Below, one piece after another: positions 23,817 to 35,428 of a DNA stretch of 64,000 bases (its first letter is position 1; each line of letters begins with the position of its first letter). A model generated the notes under the pieces. That model was not told the origin of the DNA and ran no database searches. It was given only the letters and a program-made list of their open reading frames with translations. The DNA is from Hepsetus odoe (taxonomy: Eukaryota > Chordata > Actinopteri > Characiformes > Hepsetidae), in NCBI GenBank assembly GCA_017165825.1, contig CM029379.1:18039382-18103381 (forward strand), in the 5' to 3' direction. Made by a program: the position numbers and the translations under genes.

Positions 23817-26711
23817 TGTCTTGTATGACTCATAAAATGTTTGATATTAGTGAAAGCATTGATCAAAGTCTATCTTCTTGTTTTTGTGTAAAAGAATGGT
23901 AGTAAAGTCAATATTCTAAAGCTATTTAAGAATCAGAAGAGTATTTTTTTCCATCCAAATTAAATTAAACATTTTTAAGGAATAAATAAATGTGGTCTAA
24001 GACTTTGGAGCAAACCTTACATCAGAAAATCTCTGTTTTAACTTTTGCAGCCCAAGCCTGTGTTGAACAAGCTGAATTCATGTTTGTACTTTAAACAAAA
24101 TGTCAAGTTTGTTCAGTTGCATTTTTTAGGGTCACAGCTGTAGCACAGTGACCGGGTCAGTGGTTTGTCAACTGGCCGGGAGAACAGCCAACTGTGATTC
24201 TACTGAAAAGAAATAGCACAGTCAGTTACACAGTCCCCCAAATGTCCATCAGCCAATAAGGGACCAAATAAAGGAGGAGAACTCCTTTCCTGCAGCTCCT
24301 CATAGACTCCTGCTGCTCAGATATATCTACTGAAATAAAGACCCAAATGATCTCATGGTTTAAACTGTTAAGACTTTAAAATCTGCATAAATTGTGCTCA
24401 GATTTGACAAGATCTGGCACTTGTGTGTAACTAATATCACCTTTACAATCATTATACCTCTACACTATACAATATTTAACACTGTTACTCCTGAGGATCT
24501 CCTAAGCCATCAAAGCACAACATATGAGCAAGCAATTTGAACATCTATGAGCTTATTTATACAGTCTGAACAGTTCTCATTCATTTAAGTTAATCGCTCA
24601 GTTGTAATGACCTTTTTGCAATTTTTAAAAAATGTGAGCAATTATTGTTACACTGAATAATTAATCTAAATTGATCCCAATGATTCTGTGATTTCTGTGG
24701 TTGGGCAGAGTGCAAAATGTGCACAGAAGGGAAAAGACATGTAAAGTGCAGTCATATCAAGATCTGGTTAAACTGGTTTAAAATGGCACATGAACAGACC
24801 TAAACCAGTTTTAAAGCTCAAACCCTGCCCATCAGGTCATTGATTTACGGAACTATGCAAAAGGTAATTTGAGAAAATTATATTTACAGCTAATCATCTG
24901 GATGCTGACTATTTATTTACTATATTAAGATTAATTAAGTATGATGTATGGTATTGTACAGCCACACTTATATCCCTAAAAATACCATGAAATATTCAAA
25001 TGCATCTTTTTTTTTTTTTGCATGTGAATGAAGGCATTGAATTTCTGATTCTCAATGAAAGTGTCCTTAAACAGCAGCAGGACCCACAGCGATGGTGGAC
25101 CACCATACTATTGTGAGGGTATTCCAGGAGAAACACTGAGTCATATGTTTAGAGTACAATATACTGTGTTCATGACAATGTGCAGTGATCGGGGCTTTGT
25201 CATGAATACGATGAGTCTGTATTGTCAGATAAAGCAAGAGGTCAAAGCTCCAGGAGAGAACATCTGGCTATCAGGCAGTTTCACTAATTCAAGCCCTGAT
25301 ACCTAGATCTCGATGAGAGCTGCTTGTGCGACAATATCCGGATCAATTATTCAACAATATTTGTCATATCACCAAATGAAGAAGCTTATTTCTTCAAGAA
25401 TTAAGTAGCAATACCTACAATTCAGTAAATCCCAGGAGTCACTTTCAGTTCTGCCATTAGTTACTGCTCATATGGAGTCTGATCAAGTATTCAGGATTTT
25501 TAAATAAGATTTTAAAGAAAATAAAGGGTTATCCCGATCATGAACACTTTCAGATTTCAAACTGTACTGTTCCTCCATCTTAAAAGGAGCCCTTTTCCCT
25601 AAATATTCCAGGCATATTACAGTTGGAGTATTATTATTCAGTCATTTAGACTTGATGCCTTTACCAAGTCAGACGCAATAGTTTGGGCACCCCTGGTCAA
25701 ATTACATGTTAGGTTGGCTCTAAGCATGAAGTCTGCACATTTTAATTCACAATTACTGTTTAAAGGAAGGACCATGACATATATAAGACAGTCTGTGCTA
25801 AAGTTAATAAATTACTCAACTGCATTGTTTAAAACTTTTGCATACCACTTCATTTGTCCTCTGCATTCTCAACATCCTGATAATCTTTGGCATTGGGGAT
25901 TTAAATTTCTATCTATCAGTCTCATCATTGATCCTGTGACCCGTTTGACCCCCACAGTAAATGCAAAACTGTCAGATTCAGACTTCCTCACTCCCAGTGT
26001 TTCCTCTTTAGCTGAAATGTATTTCTGTTGGATTTAATAAATACCCATAAAGGTTAAAGCACATATTCTCAACCCTGTTCCTGGAGTGTCTCTGCTCAAA
26101 CACATTCACTTCAAGTCAGTAAAGTCATATGAAAGAGCTCCCCACCAACCTAAAGTCATTATTTCACATGTTTGTCTCTGGTTTAATGACTCTCACATGT
26201 TTGACAAATTCAGAGATTGTCTAAATACTGACAACTGGGTGTCAGGTGTAAGTTACAGTTTTTGCTGTCGTACCGTTTTCTTGCAAAGGGTTCTCACACA
26301 TATTGCAAAAACAAGTCCCAAAGCATGTGCACTAATGACAGCACTAGTAATGGTGGTTTATAATCCTGAAATGGGCAAACTAGAATGTGATTTTGGACAC
26401 AGCTGGTGACCATGTCCAAAGTAATCTGAAGAAACTGACATCAGAAAAGCCTGTGCCTCAGAAATGAACAAATGCCTGAAACCCTGCTTCAATGCTGGAA
26501 GTTGTCTCTAGCTTTGTGAGCGAGATAAACACTGCTCTGCGTTCCTGCCCAGCCCAAATGCAGCATTATCTTACCAATGTATAAACAAAGATAATGACTA
26601 GGCTGTATCAAAACAAGAAAGTTATTGATCAAAGCCCTGGGGCCTACAGATAAATAGCCTTCTCAGAAAAATGCTTTATTATTTTTTGAGATCATCTTAA
26701 ATATAGTTGGA

Positions 26712-26845
26712 AATGTACATTTTGTGGCATTTAGTTGACACTTTAATGCAGAGAGACGCCCACTTCCTAATTATATTGACAGTCTTCCTGGAGGTAGGAC
26801 TCGAACCCGTGACCTCTTGGTTCATTAGTGAACATCCCACCAATA
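26712..26845 (-). mobile_element. tRNA-derived SINE, family 2
   Basis: It shows GGCATTTAGTTGACACTTTA, CCTAATTATATTGACAGTC and the reverse B box GGACTCGAACCCGTGACCTC. It matches the uninterrupted family 2 copy at 31591-31807. Confidence 0.82.
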
Positions 26846-26869
26846 CAAGCATATCAAATTTGCATGTGT

Positions 26870-26871
26870 AT

Positions 26872-26916
<45 letters not shown>
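26870..26916. repeat. Compound (CA)n(TA)n microsatellite
   Basis: A CA run passes directly into a TA run. Confidence 0.95.
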
Positions 26917-27234
26917 AATAAAATAGCTGAAGATATGTACTTTTACTACAGGCCTATGTGTCCTATGTAGGACCAACTCCACATGATCTCACTGTCCAAC
27001 TTTGATGAAACAGTTTTAAACCAAAACATAAATAAACCACAAAATGTACAGAACACGCTGAAAACATTAAATTAAATATTCATGAGAGTCTGTAGAGGGA
27101 GATCACCGACAACACAGCAGTGCACTGAGAGTCAGTGACTGTTAATAAATCAGTCGTACGGTGTAAATAAACACTGGACTGTGAAAGGAAAATGAAATGT
27201 TCCGTCTGAAATAAGCAGCAGCTTCTCCTCGTTT

Positions 27235-27440
27235 GATTATTTACCTGCTCGCACCGCCTGCTGACTGGGAAACACCCGCCGCACGGACACACCGGCCGGC
27301 TGCTCGCTGGCAGACACGCTATTTGAGTGCGTTAAAACCCATTTCGGAGGGAGAAACCGAAAACTGTCCGAAAATTCGCCAACCTGCGGCTCCCAACCGA
27401 GCCGCTGATGTCATCACTGCGCGACGAGATGGGCGGGGTA
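27235..27440 (-). promoter_or_regulatory. Probable rps6kb2 promoter and non-coding exon 1
   Basis: This is the most CpG-rich stretch of the central region, with CGCCGCACGG, CCGGCCGGC and GCGCGACGAG motifs in otherwise AT-rich DNA. On the minus strand a consensus donor (GAGCAG/GTAAAT) lies with the exon ending at 27245, and the first coding exon has an acceptor one base before its ATG, so an upstream non-coding exon is required. The exact transcription start cannot be seen. Confidence 0.65.
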
Positions 27441-28090
27441 ACAACACCAAAAACAACTATATAATATGATATAATATAATATAACACATTTACATTTATT
27501 CAGATTAGAAGTTTTTGTTCAAAATTACAAGCATTTCGACTAGAGGGCAAGTTTTACACTAATATTAAATGCAATTTTAAGTGAAATAACACATAATAAA
27601 AATGAAAACAACAAGTGTTTTGTAAGTGCATTACACAAGTTGTGAATAAAGTGAGTTGTGTTTGATTGTTAGAGATGTTACACACACACACACACGCACG
27701 CACACACGAAGTCTAAAGTGTAACGTTTTAAAGCCATTTATTTGTTTAGAGGTCGCCCCCTGCTGGTTACATTTAAGATATACAGAGAACTGATCTCGGG
27801 GATTTGTTGATCATTTGTTTTTTTAATCTACACGGTTCTTAGACACACATGCTGTAGCAGCGGTCAAAGGGATGTTAGTCCATCATGGAAAATTAGCACC
27901 TGGATGAATGAATGAATGAATGAACGACTGAATGCTTTAAATTCAACCGGTAATGAAAAGTCCCTTTCCATTCAAATCCAGGGAAAAACAATGATGACAA
28001 CTATATAACATCAACAATAACAACAACGATAATAATATCAACAAGAAAAACAAAACAAATGAACACACATTATATATATATATATATATT

Positions 28091-29418
28091 GCGTATCGTC
28101 CCAACCGCTAAACGGACAATCTCCACCACCCTCCATTTGGCCCTTTCTAATCTGGACAGAAAGGACAGTTGCGTCAGAATGCTGTTCATCATTTAGCAAG
28201 TTCAGCATTTAACACCATCATCCCCAGCATCTGAGTGAGAAGCTGAGGCTGCTGGGACATCCCTCTGTAACTGGATCCTGGACTTCTTGACTGGGAGACC
28301 CCAGTCAGTTAGGATCAGTAACAGCACCTCCAAAGCCACCACGCTGAGCACAGGAGCCCCTCAGGGCTATGTGCTCAGCCCACTGCTATTCACACTGATG
28401 ACTCACGACTGTGCACCCAAGCACAGCTTGAACCACATCATCAAATTTGCTGATGTGCAAAATCCGTGGTGGGTCTGCTCAGCGGTTGAGACGAGGCAGC
28501 ATACAGAGAGGGAATAGAACAGCTGACGGACTGGTGTAGAATCAACAACCTGTCTCTGACAGGACTAAAGAGATGGTTGTTGACTTCAGGAGACCACGTC
28601 AGGACCATGGTCCACTGAACATCAACACCTCACCTGTGGAGATGGTTCAGAGCACGAAGTTTCTTGGTGTTCACTTAACAGACAACCTCACATGCACCCT
28701 CAACACCAACTCCACCACAAAGAAAGCCCAGCAGCGTCTCTACTTCCTACGAAGGCTGAGGAAAACCCATCTTCCATCACCCATCCTCACCATCTTCTAC
28801 AGGGGAATCATTGAGAGCATCCTGAGCAGCTGCATTACTACCTGGTACAGGAACTGCAACATCTCAGACTGCAAGTGCCTACAACGGATAGTGAGAACAG
28901 CTGAGAGGATCATCGGTGTCTCCCTGCCTCCTGTTCAAGACATTTTCACCAACTGCTGCATCCGCAAAGCAACCAGCATTGTGGATGATCCCTCTCACCC
29001 ATCCCACACTCTCTTCTCCCTCCTGCCATCCAGAAAAGGTTCTGAAGCATACAGGCCTCCACTACCAGGATGAGAAATAGTTTCTTCTCCCTGGCCATCA
29101 GACTTTTGAACTGATAACATCTTCACTTATTACTCATCTACTATTTATTTTAAATGCACATTCACACTTTACTCAAAACGCTGCTCCGTTACTCTGTCTC
29201 ACTGCCCAACAACCTGGGCTGCTTTGTTCCACAACACTGCAGCCCCCTGACGATGAAGGTACTGTTGTGCTGTGTTGTCTGCTATGTTGTGTCTTGTGTC
29301 TTATGTTGTCTTATGTCTTATGTTGTGTCTGATGTGCTGTGTGTAGCCCCGGGGTCTTGGAGGAATGTTATTTCGTTTCACTATGTACTGTGTATATGGC
29401 TGAAATGACAATAAAATC
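28091..29418 (+). mobile_element. 5'-truncated L2/CR1-type LINE with degenerate reverse transcriptase
   Basis: The frames at 28287-28517 and 28573-29073 encode the C-terminal half of a non-LTR retrotransposon polymerase. Visible motifs are GAPQGYVLSPLLF (RT domain 4-like region, GAPQG), a damaged catalytic region (FADVQN where FADD is expected), KFLGVHLTDNLT, RLYFLRRLRK and SSCITTWYRN. The frame is interrupted between the two parts. The 3' end finishes with ACAATAAAATCC. An inactive relic. Confidence 0.85.
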
Positions 29419-29431
29419 CTACTTGGTAGTA

Positions 29432-29590
29432 ACACCAAATATTGATTTAATTTACATTTTTTTTGTTCGCTCACTTTGCATTTTGTAAACTGATCAAAAT
29501 AAACAATCAATATTTATATTTCTGAAAGCATTCTTTGTTACAGCATTTTTTCACACCTAAAACAGTTCCTGTTTGCACAGTACTGTATAT
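29432..29590. mobile_element. Partial second copy of the 9986 MITE
   Basis: It shares, in reverse complement, GTAACACCAAATATTGATTT, TTCGCTCACTTTGCATTTTG and GCATTCTTTGTTACAGC, plus the terminal CACAGTACTGTA, with the element at 9986-10402. It abuts the 3' end of the LINE. Confidence 0.75.
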
Positions 29591-29874
29591 ATATATAGTG
29601 TGTGTCACGGGTGAGGTGTGTTTTGGGCACGATAGAGGGTGCTCTGTTCTGATTGATGAGTCAGAACAGAGCGTGGCTCATTAGTTAGGCTCAGGCTGCA
29701 CACTCTGTGGTGGTTTTGGTATTTGGTAACTTGGTATCTTGGTTTAGGCTGCAGTTCCTTGATTTTAGTTAGAACTGCAGTCCTTGGTTTTGTTTTGTTA
29801 ATATAGTTAATAAAACTATGATCCGAACTCCTGGCTCAGCATTGGCGTCCTCCCTGCACCCTGCCACCGTTACA

Positions 29875-29877
29875 GTA

Positions 29878-29908
<31 letters not shown>

Positions 29909-29920
29909 GGGGGGGGGGGG
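29875..29920. repeat. (TG)n tract followed by a G run
   Basis: TG dinucleotides run into twelve consecutive G residues. Confidence 0.93.
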
Positions 29921-30412
29921 GTCATTTAATCAAAATATATAAAGTAAATGGTACTTTATGTTTCGTTGTGTATCCCACACTTACATTAACTGCAACAATT
30001 GGGTTGAGATCAGTTGATTGACTTGGCCAGTTGAAAACCTTTTTCCTTTCAAAGTGTTTACAAACAACACACTTTCACCATTAAGACAATGCAGGTCGGA
30101 AGAAAAATGCCGCGGGGAAATCCAATCCACTCTAACTCAGCTGTTTCAGTAATTGTTTCTGAGAGTGGTGGAAAGAAAAGGTTTCAGAAAAACATGCAGG
30201 GTGTTCTCAAGAACTAAAATAAAGCAGCCCTTGAAACACCAGTACCTTAAACATTTCACAAACATTAGCCAAGGCCAGTGCAACTACTAGGAATATCCAG
30301 AAAACAAAGGAAAAGACAAACTTATCATGAAAAACTTCCTCAGAGCATGATGGACATATGACAACGCAATATTTTAAGAAGATGTGGCAGAAATATGGAG
30401 ACCAATCCACAG

Positions 30413-30541
30413 TTACATGTGCGGCATTTAGCAGACACTCTAATCCAGAGACAGTTCCATGTCCTAATTATAGAGACAGTCCTCCTTTTCTTTTAGGCAA
30501 TTAGGTCATAGGCAAGTACCCTACCACTAGACCACCACCAG
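30413..30541 (-). mobile_element. tRNA-derived SINE, family 2, shortened
   Basis: GGCATTTAGCAGACACTCTA, GTCCTAATTATAGAGACAG and the terminal CCCTACCACTAGACCACCAC are present. The B-box region is mostly lost. Confidence 0.8.
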
Positions 30542-31590
30542 AGCTGCTCATGAGTGCATGGGTTTAATGCAGAGGCTTTCGTTTGGGTGCAGTGTATTCA
30601 CAATGACAAGTTGTCACTTTCACAAGACCAGCCCCCAGGCTGGACACTCCAGTGTTGGTGTTGTTTGTCTAATAGTCATCTCTTTTTTAATGTTAAACCC
30701 AAAAGCCAAGGTTTTCTGGCAGCAACTCGAGCTCTGACATTAGTAAACAGAATTTCAGTGCGCTGAAGGCAGACACAGGCTACAGAACCAGTCAGTAGCA
30801 TCTGTGCCTAGTATTTTTGACATTATCTACCTCTAAACTAGGAGAAAGTAGTATATTTATTATTACTAATTTTTGAACAAGCCCAAGCCTGGCCTGTAGT
30901 TTATATTTCAGATGAATAATTATAACAAAGAGAATGATAATATTTGCTTTGAATTAAAGCACATATTAGTTGGTTAAATCTATAAAATTGGGCAATAATA
31001 TGTGTAGTTTTTGAGGGTCCATCAAAAATGTTAAATATCACTAATGTTGACTGTTTCAATAGCACAGTTTCTGCGAACGTCTAAGGTTTTTAGGTTGAAC
31101 AGGAGGAGGCGGAAAGTGGAGTAATTCAGATGAACGCAGCAAAATAGCAACTTATATTAAACACGTTATACACACCCGTTTCTCATAAACCAGTCAGACA
31201 GGAAATAAACAAGAGTTATCACTGACATGTCAAATAATAAACCAACTGTGGTTTGCTTAAACTGATCTGCTTGTGATTTGCTCGGCGTGAAATGGAACAA
31301 ATTATGTGCACTTCCCATCAAGCCAATGCAAGAAAATCGCTGGTGGGGAATCCCAGCCTCCCTAACTCTAAATCTGACTTTTGCGGGAAAGCCTCCCAGA
31401 GAGTGATGGAGAGAACTACATCTACAGAGGTTTCAAGAAAAACATGCAAGATGTTCTCAAGATCCAGAGTCTAAAAATAAAGCAAACCATGCCTCATCCT
31501 GTATGGCCAACCTTCAGCACCACACATTGACCTTCTGATATATATTTACAAGAATCATACGTTTAAGTTTTAAATTATTGGACTATTGTA

Positions 31591-31807
31591 TTTTACATTT
31601 ACATTTAATTTACAGCATTTAGCAGATGCTCCTATCCAGAGCGACTTATGTGTCCTAATTACAGGGACAGTCCCTCTGGAGCCACACATGGTTAAGGGTC
31701 TTGCTCATGGACCCAGTGATGGTAGTGCTTGAGGTGGGATTCAAACCTGGGACCTCTTGAACCACTGGACCATAGGCAAGTACCCTACCACTAGACCACC
31801 ACCGCCC
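31591..31807 (-). mobile_element. tRNA-derived SINE, family 2, near full length
   Basis: The complete order is GCATTTAGCAGATGCTCCTA, CAGAGCGACTTATGTG, ACAGGGACAGTCCCTCTGG, GGGATTCAAACCTGGGACC and CCCTACCACTAGACCACCAC. The tRNA-like head is at the right end, so the element runs on the minus strand. Best reference copy for this family in plus coordinates. Confidence 0.9.
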
Positions 31808-32478
31808 ACATATTTTGCAGACTAAATGACCCTGACTTTGCAATAACTCCTCTCCTCTGGGAAAAAAAACCCCAAATAACTGAAGCATTCTTCCATCATA
31901 ACTTATAGTCATCAAAAAAATGTTAAGATTAAAGAGCACATCCAGCTCTGGAAATATAAAAACATAATATAAGATTGAATACATAAGCAATCATTAATTT
32001 TACAAAAAAAGACAATCCCAGTAAATTAGGTGCATAGTAGAGTGCATGGTTCAGTTTCATTACCCTTTAGTGAAACAAAGGTTTATTTAAACAAAAGTTG
32101 AAACTGATTCCAAAAGAACTCTTGGCTGAAGACCCTTTAAACAAGCACAGTGGGTCAGGAGGAACAAAAGCAAATGTGGTTTCACTTCAAAGTCAAAACA
32201 TTTTCTTAAGAAGAACAAATTTCACAAATTTTGCAGTGCAAATTAAACGATTACAAATAGCTTTTGTCATCTTGTCTCCATTGAAGGTCTTGTCTCCATT
32301 CACAGGTCCAGAGTTCTCAACCTGAAACTCTTTTTTCCAGCTGATCAGGTATTGCAAAGTGGAAGGTGAGTCATTTTGGGCTGGGTCTAGAGCGTTGTGG
32401 TTTTACTTCCGTCAAACAAAAGCATAGGCTGCCATCTGCTAACAGTTAACACACATGGAAGTCAGTTCATAAGAAACG

Positions 32479-34897
32479 ATGACAGTGTCTCTGTGTTTTG
32501 TCTGCATTGGTAAGTTCAATTACATACATCTTCAAATAACAAAAATGTATATTTTCAAATACTTTACATAACTTATAAAATGAATGCTCTCGTTAAATTC
32601 TTGACTTTTTCATTTGCTTCTATGGAAAAACCTTTATTTCCGTCTTATTTCCAAAAATAGCCCAGAGAAGAACCATCCTTTTCAAAGGTTCCAAGGTTTC
32701 AAATGTTTAAGAGAAATTTCTTTTAACATAAAGTCAGGTTGACTATTAAATGCTTGTTTCATGAAGAGCTAAACTGCTCTGCAATGTTTAAAGCCTGACA
32801 AAATTAGTTATAACATTTAGCAGGTCATTATTCAAACCAAAGTGGTTGTAGATAATTGTAACCTGACAGGATCATCTGGAGTGATTGCTGGACTGACGTA
32901 ATTACCGTTAATCATTCCCCCCCCAAACAGTGATGCTTGTTTTGCCATTGATGTCTTTGAAAGCCTCGACCCAGATCGAGGTTGAGCTTGGACAAACAGT
33001 GACACTGAAGTGTAACATGTCCTATCATCATGAAATTAACTGGCTGAGGATGGACAACGAAGATCTGCAAACACTCATGGTAATGGGGCTAAAAAATGAT
33101 GGTGCTTTGTCAGTCGCATGGAATTCGAATGGAACCCATTATGAAGGCCGTGTCATTGATCGCTATATTGGACTGGAGATTTCCAATGTGTCCAAAAGCG
33201 ACCTGACCAAGTACTTCTGTGCAGCTTCCGCTGGAAAGCGGCTGGAGTTTGGCGAAGGAATACTTCTGCTCAGTGAGATTTAAACATCTATATATAAATA
33301 TATTGAAATGATATTATAGCCTTAAGATAATAGACAGGTTGCTCATTCCAATCACATTTTGTCATTTTTTTTTTAGCAAAAGACCAACAGGTACAGCAAA
33401 TGTGTCATCAAGGTAACTTATAAAGTAATTGCCTTATTGCTTACAGCTTCATATTTTCACTATATTTTGGCAAAATTTAAGTAAATGCTGTTTTGGGCAC
33501 CCATGTTGCTCTGTCTGAAGTAGTCAGAATTATTCAAGGCTGTCAGAGATCCTGCAGTGATCTCTTTGTGCAATTGGTCCTATTTATTGGAACTGAAATC
33601 GTTATTAGTTCATTTTAATGTCAGTTCTAAATCATGTTAGTAGGTCATTTAACAAGTAAAGTCTTCTGTCTCAAAAAACAAAGCCATCTACATTTAAATG
33701 TACTTTATTGGCTAATTCAACCAAGACAAGACAAGAAATAAAGTACTGAAAATGGATTAAACAATTTTAGGTTGATTCTTGTTGAGAATCAGACAAACGT
33801 ATTGTAAAGTTTATTGTAGACAAACGTGAACCAGAAATCATAATGCCTAAATCATAAAATCATATTTATTTTGAGGAATTATATGCCTTTCAACCTTTCC
33901 CATGTACCTTTTTGCCATTATTGTTATTATTTTTACTGTTAAGTATTATTATTATTATTTTGCAATTTTCATTTGTAAACCTGTGAAATAATGAATGAGC
34001 TTTGTATTCATAACCAATAATCACAACAACTTTTAATGATGAACCTTTAAAAGATACTGAGCACTTCAAACAGCTGTTTACTAGACTTTATGGTTTCTTT
34101 TATTGCCCTTGTGTCCGTCATCTGTTCACCTTGTGTCTTTTTTGCTTTGCCATGTGCTTTTATTTGTTTCATGCCCTGCATATGTCTTGCCCATGCTGAC
34201 TGTGGATCAGTTTTATCTGGTGTTGTATGTTAGGTGTCCCTTTAAATAGTTCTGTGTTATGCATAGTCTTTGTCTGGTATTTCTATGTGAGTATACCCAT
34301 GTTTTGTTACCATTCATCATTAACAGTTTATGGTTAGTATTGTTTTGGTTTTCTTTTATCAAATGGCCCTGTACATCTTTACGAGAAACTTGAACAATTC
34401 TGACTCTTTAATTGGTCTTAGAACTGAGCATTTCACGCCAATCCAAACTGGAAACTGGTGGAATTTTCCTTAAAAATTTATTGTCACTGCAAAAGTCCAG
34501 ATCTGTCAAAAAAAGTCCAGGTCAAGAGGACACTTAGGGTTCCCCACTGAGAAGGGTTTTTTCTGTTATTCTGAGTGTGGTAAAAATGAACTCTATCTTT
34601 ATGGCTAAGGGCATGCAAACATATACTTTCTGCTGGAAGTGATTTCTGTTTTTTATTGTTTCATTGTTGTTAGTTTCAGGTTTTAATCATCACATTTCTT
34701 TTGCTTTGACCTCTGACGACCAGCTTCTTTCATTTCTGCTCTGACTTTCTGTAGGTTCAAGTACAGAAAGCAACCAGAGAAAAACGACTCTAAGCAACAT
34801 TATCATAGCCATCACACTGAGCTGCGGACTGCTTCTCATGGTGATCACTATCACTGTGGTGCATGTGAAGACCAACAAAAGAAAAGAAGAGATGTGA
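32479..34897 (+). CDS. Single V-set receptor with J-like motif (NITR/CD8-like)
   Basis: Probable type I immune receptor of 183 residues. Coding exons: 32479-32509 (MTVSLCFVCI), 32931-33272 (V domain), 33377-33412 (12-codon hinge with one Cys, MCHQ), 34755-34897 (TM and tail); all introns phase 1. The V domain has VTLKC at strand B, INWLR, LEISNVSKSD, KYFCAAS at strand F and then LEFGEGILLLS, a J-like FGxG strand G as found in NITRs, CD8 and antigen receptors, encoded in the same exon as V. The TM segment is about NIIIAITLSCGLLLMVITITVV with no charged residue, and the tail VKTNKRKEEM has no ITIM or tyrosine. An AATAAA lies at 35123. NITR-like and CD8-like are both possible; the lone hinge Cys could mediate dimerisation. 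Confidence 0.78.
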
Positions 34898-35026
34898 GGG
34901 ATGAAAAAAAAAATCTGTATTCTGCTGTTTTGCACATATTATTTCCTGCTCATTTTATTGGGTTGTGTTTTGTTTTTGATTGTTATTTGTTTTGATTGTT
35001 ATGTCATTATTGTTATATAAAAACAA

Positions 35027-35027
<1 letters not shown>

Positions 35028-35060
<33 letters not shown>
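35028..35060. repeat. (ATT)n microsatellite
   Basis: A run of ATT units in the 3' UTR region of the V-set gene, just before its polyadenylation signal. Confidence 0.95.
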
Positions 35061-35063
<3 letters not shown>

Positions 35064-35122
35064 ATAATGATTATTGCTATTATTATAAGTAATAAAAATA
35101 TTATTAATAATAATGTGGCTGA

Positions 35123-35128
35123 AATAAA
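35123..35128 (+). promoter_or_regulatory. Polyadenylation signal of the V-set gene
   Basis: An AATAAA hexamer lies 226 bp after the stop codon at 34897. Confidence 0.65.
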
Positions 35129-35199
35129 ACAATTTTGTAGAGAAGAGCAGGCCAAACTTTCTCATATAATCTCCTGTTAACAGACATATTTAATTAAAG

Positions 35200-35418
35200 G
35201 GACTTTTTGTCAACGTGAAGCACAACCAACAGTGAAAGACATCTTCATCTAATCCATCACACAGGGAAGTAGTGAGTAGCCATATACAGCACCTGGGGAG
35301 CAGTGTTGGGGACAGTTTCTTGCTCAAGTACCTGAGGGCAACCTAATGATCTCGTTCCCACTCAAACCCTTCCAATTATGGGGCCTAGTCCCTAATCACT
35401 AGGTCTCTGCATCCCCAC
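35200..35418 (-). mobile_element. tRNA-derived SINE, family 1, degenerate
   Basis: It shows CACCTGGGGAGCAGTGTTGG, TTGCTCAAGTACCTGAGGGC and TCACTAGGTCTCTGC. It is clearly more diverged than the copy at 23587. Confidence 0.72.
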
Positions 35419-35428
35419 CACTGCAAAT

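Larger units (their letters stand above)
23818..27244. other. First intron of rps6kb2 (5' part)
   Basis: This is the intron between the non-coding exon 1 and coding exon 1. It holds a SINE (26712-26845) and a CA/TA microsatellite. A DNA-transposon-like terminus (GTTTGGGCACCCCTGGTCAA) lies at about 25682. Open frames at 25055-25306, 25714-26037 and 26086-26409 have no recognisable protein features. Confidence 0.55.
27450..32478. other. Repeat-rich spacer between rps6kb2 and the Ig genes at 32-41 kb
   Basis: It holds a (CA)n tract (27679-27708), a TA tract (28068-28090), a LINE fragment (28091-29418), a MITE remnant (29432-29590), a TG/G-run (29875-29920) and two family 2 SINEs. I see no host gene. 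Confidence 0.65.

Noticed and set aside
25055..25306. 83-codon ORF with PPYYCEG that recalls an Ig F strand
   Set aside because: No matching B strand Cys/Trp pattern, no splice sites in frame, and it lies in the rps6kb2 first intron.
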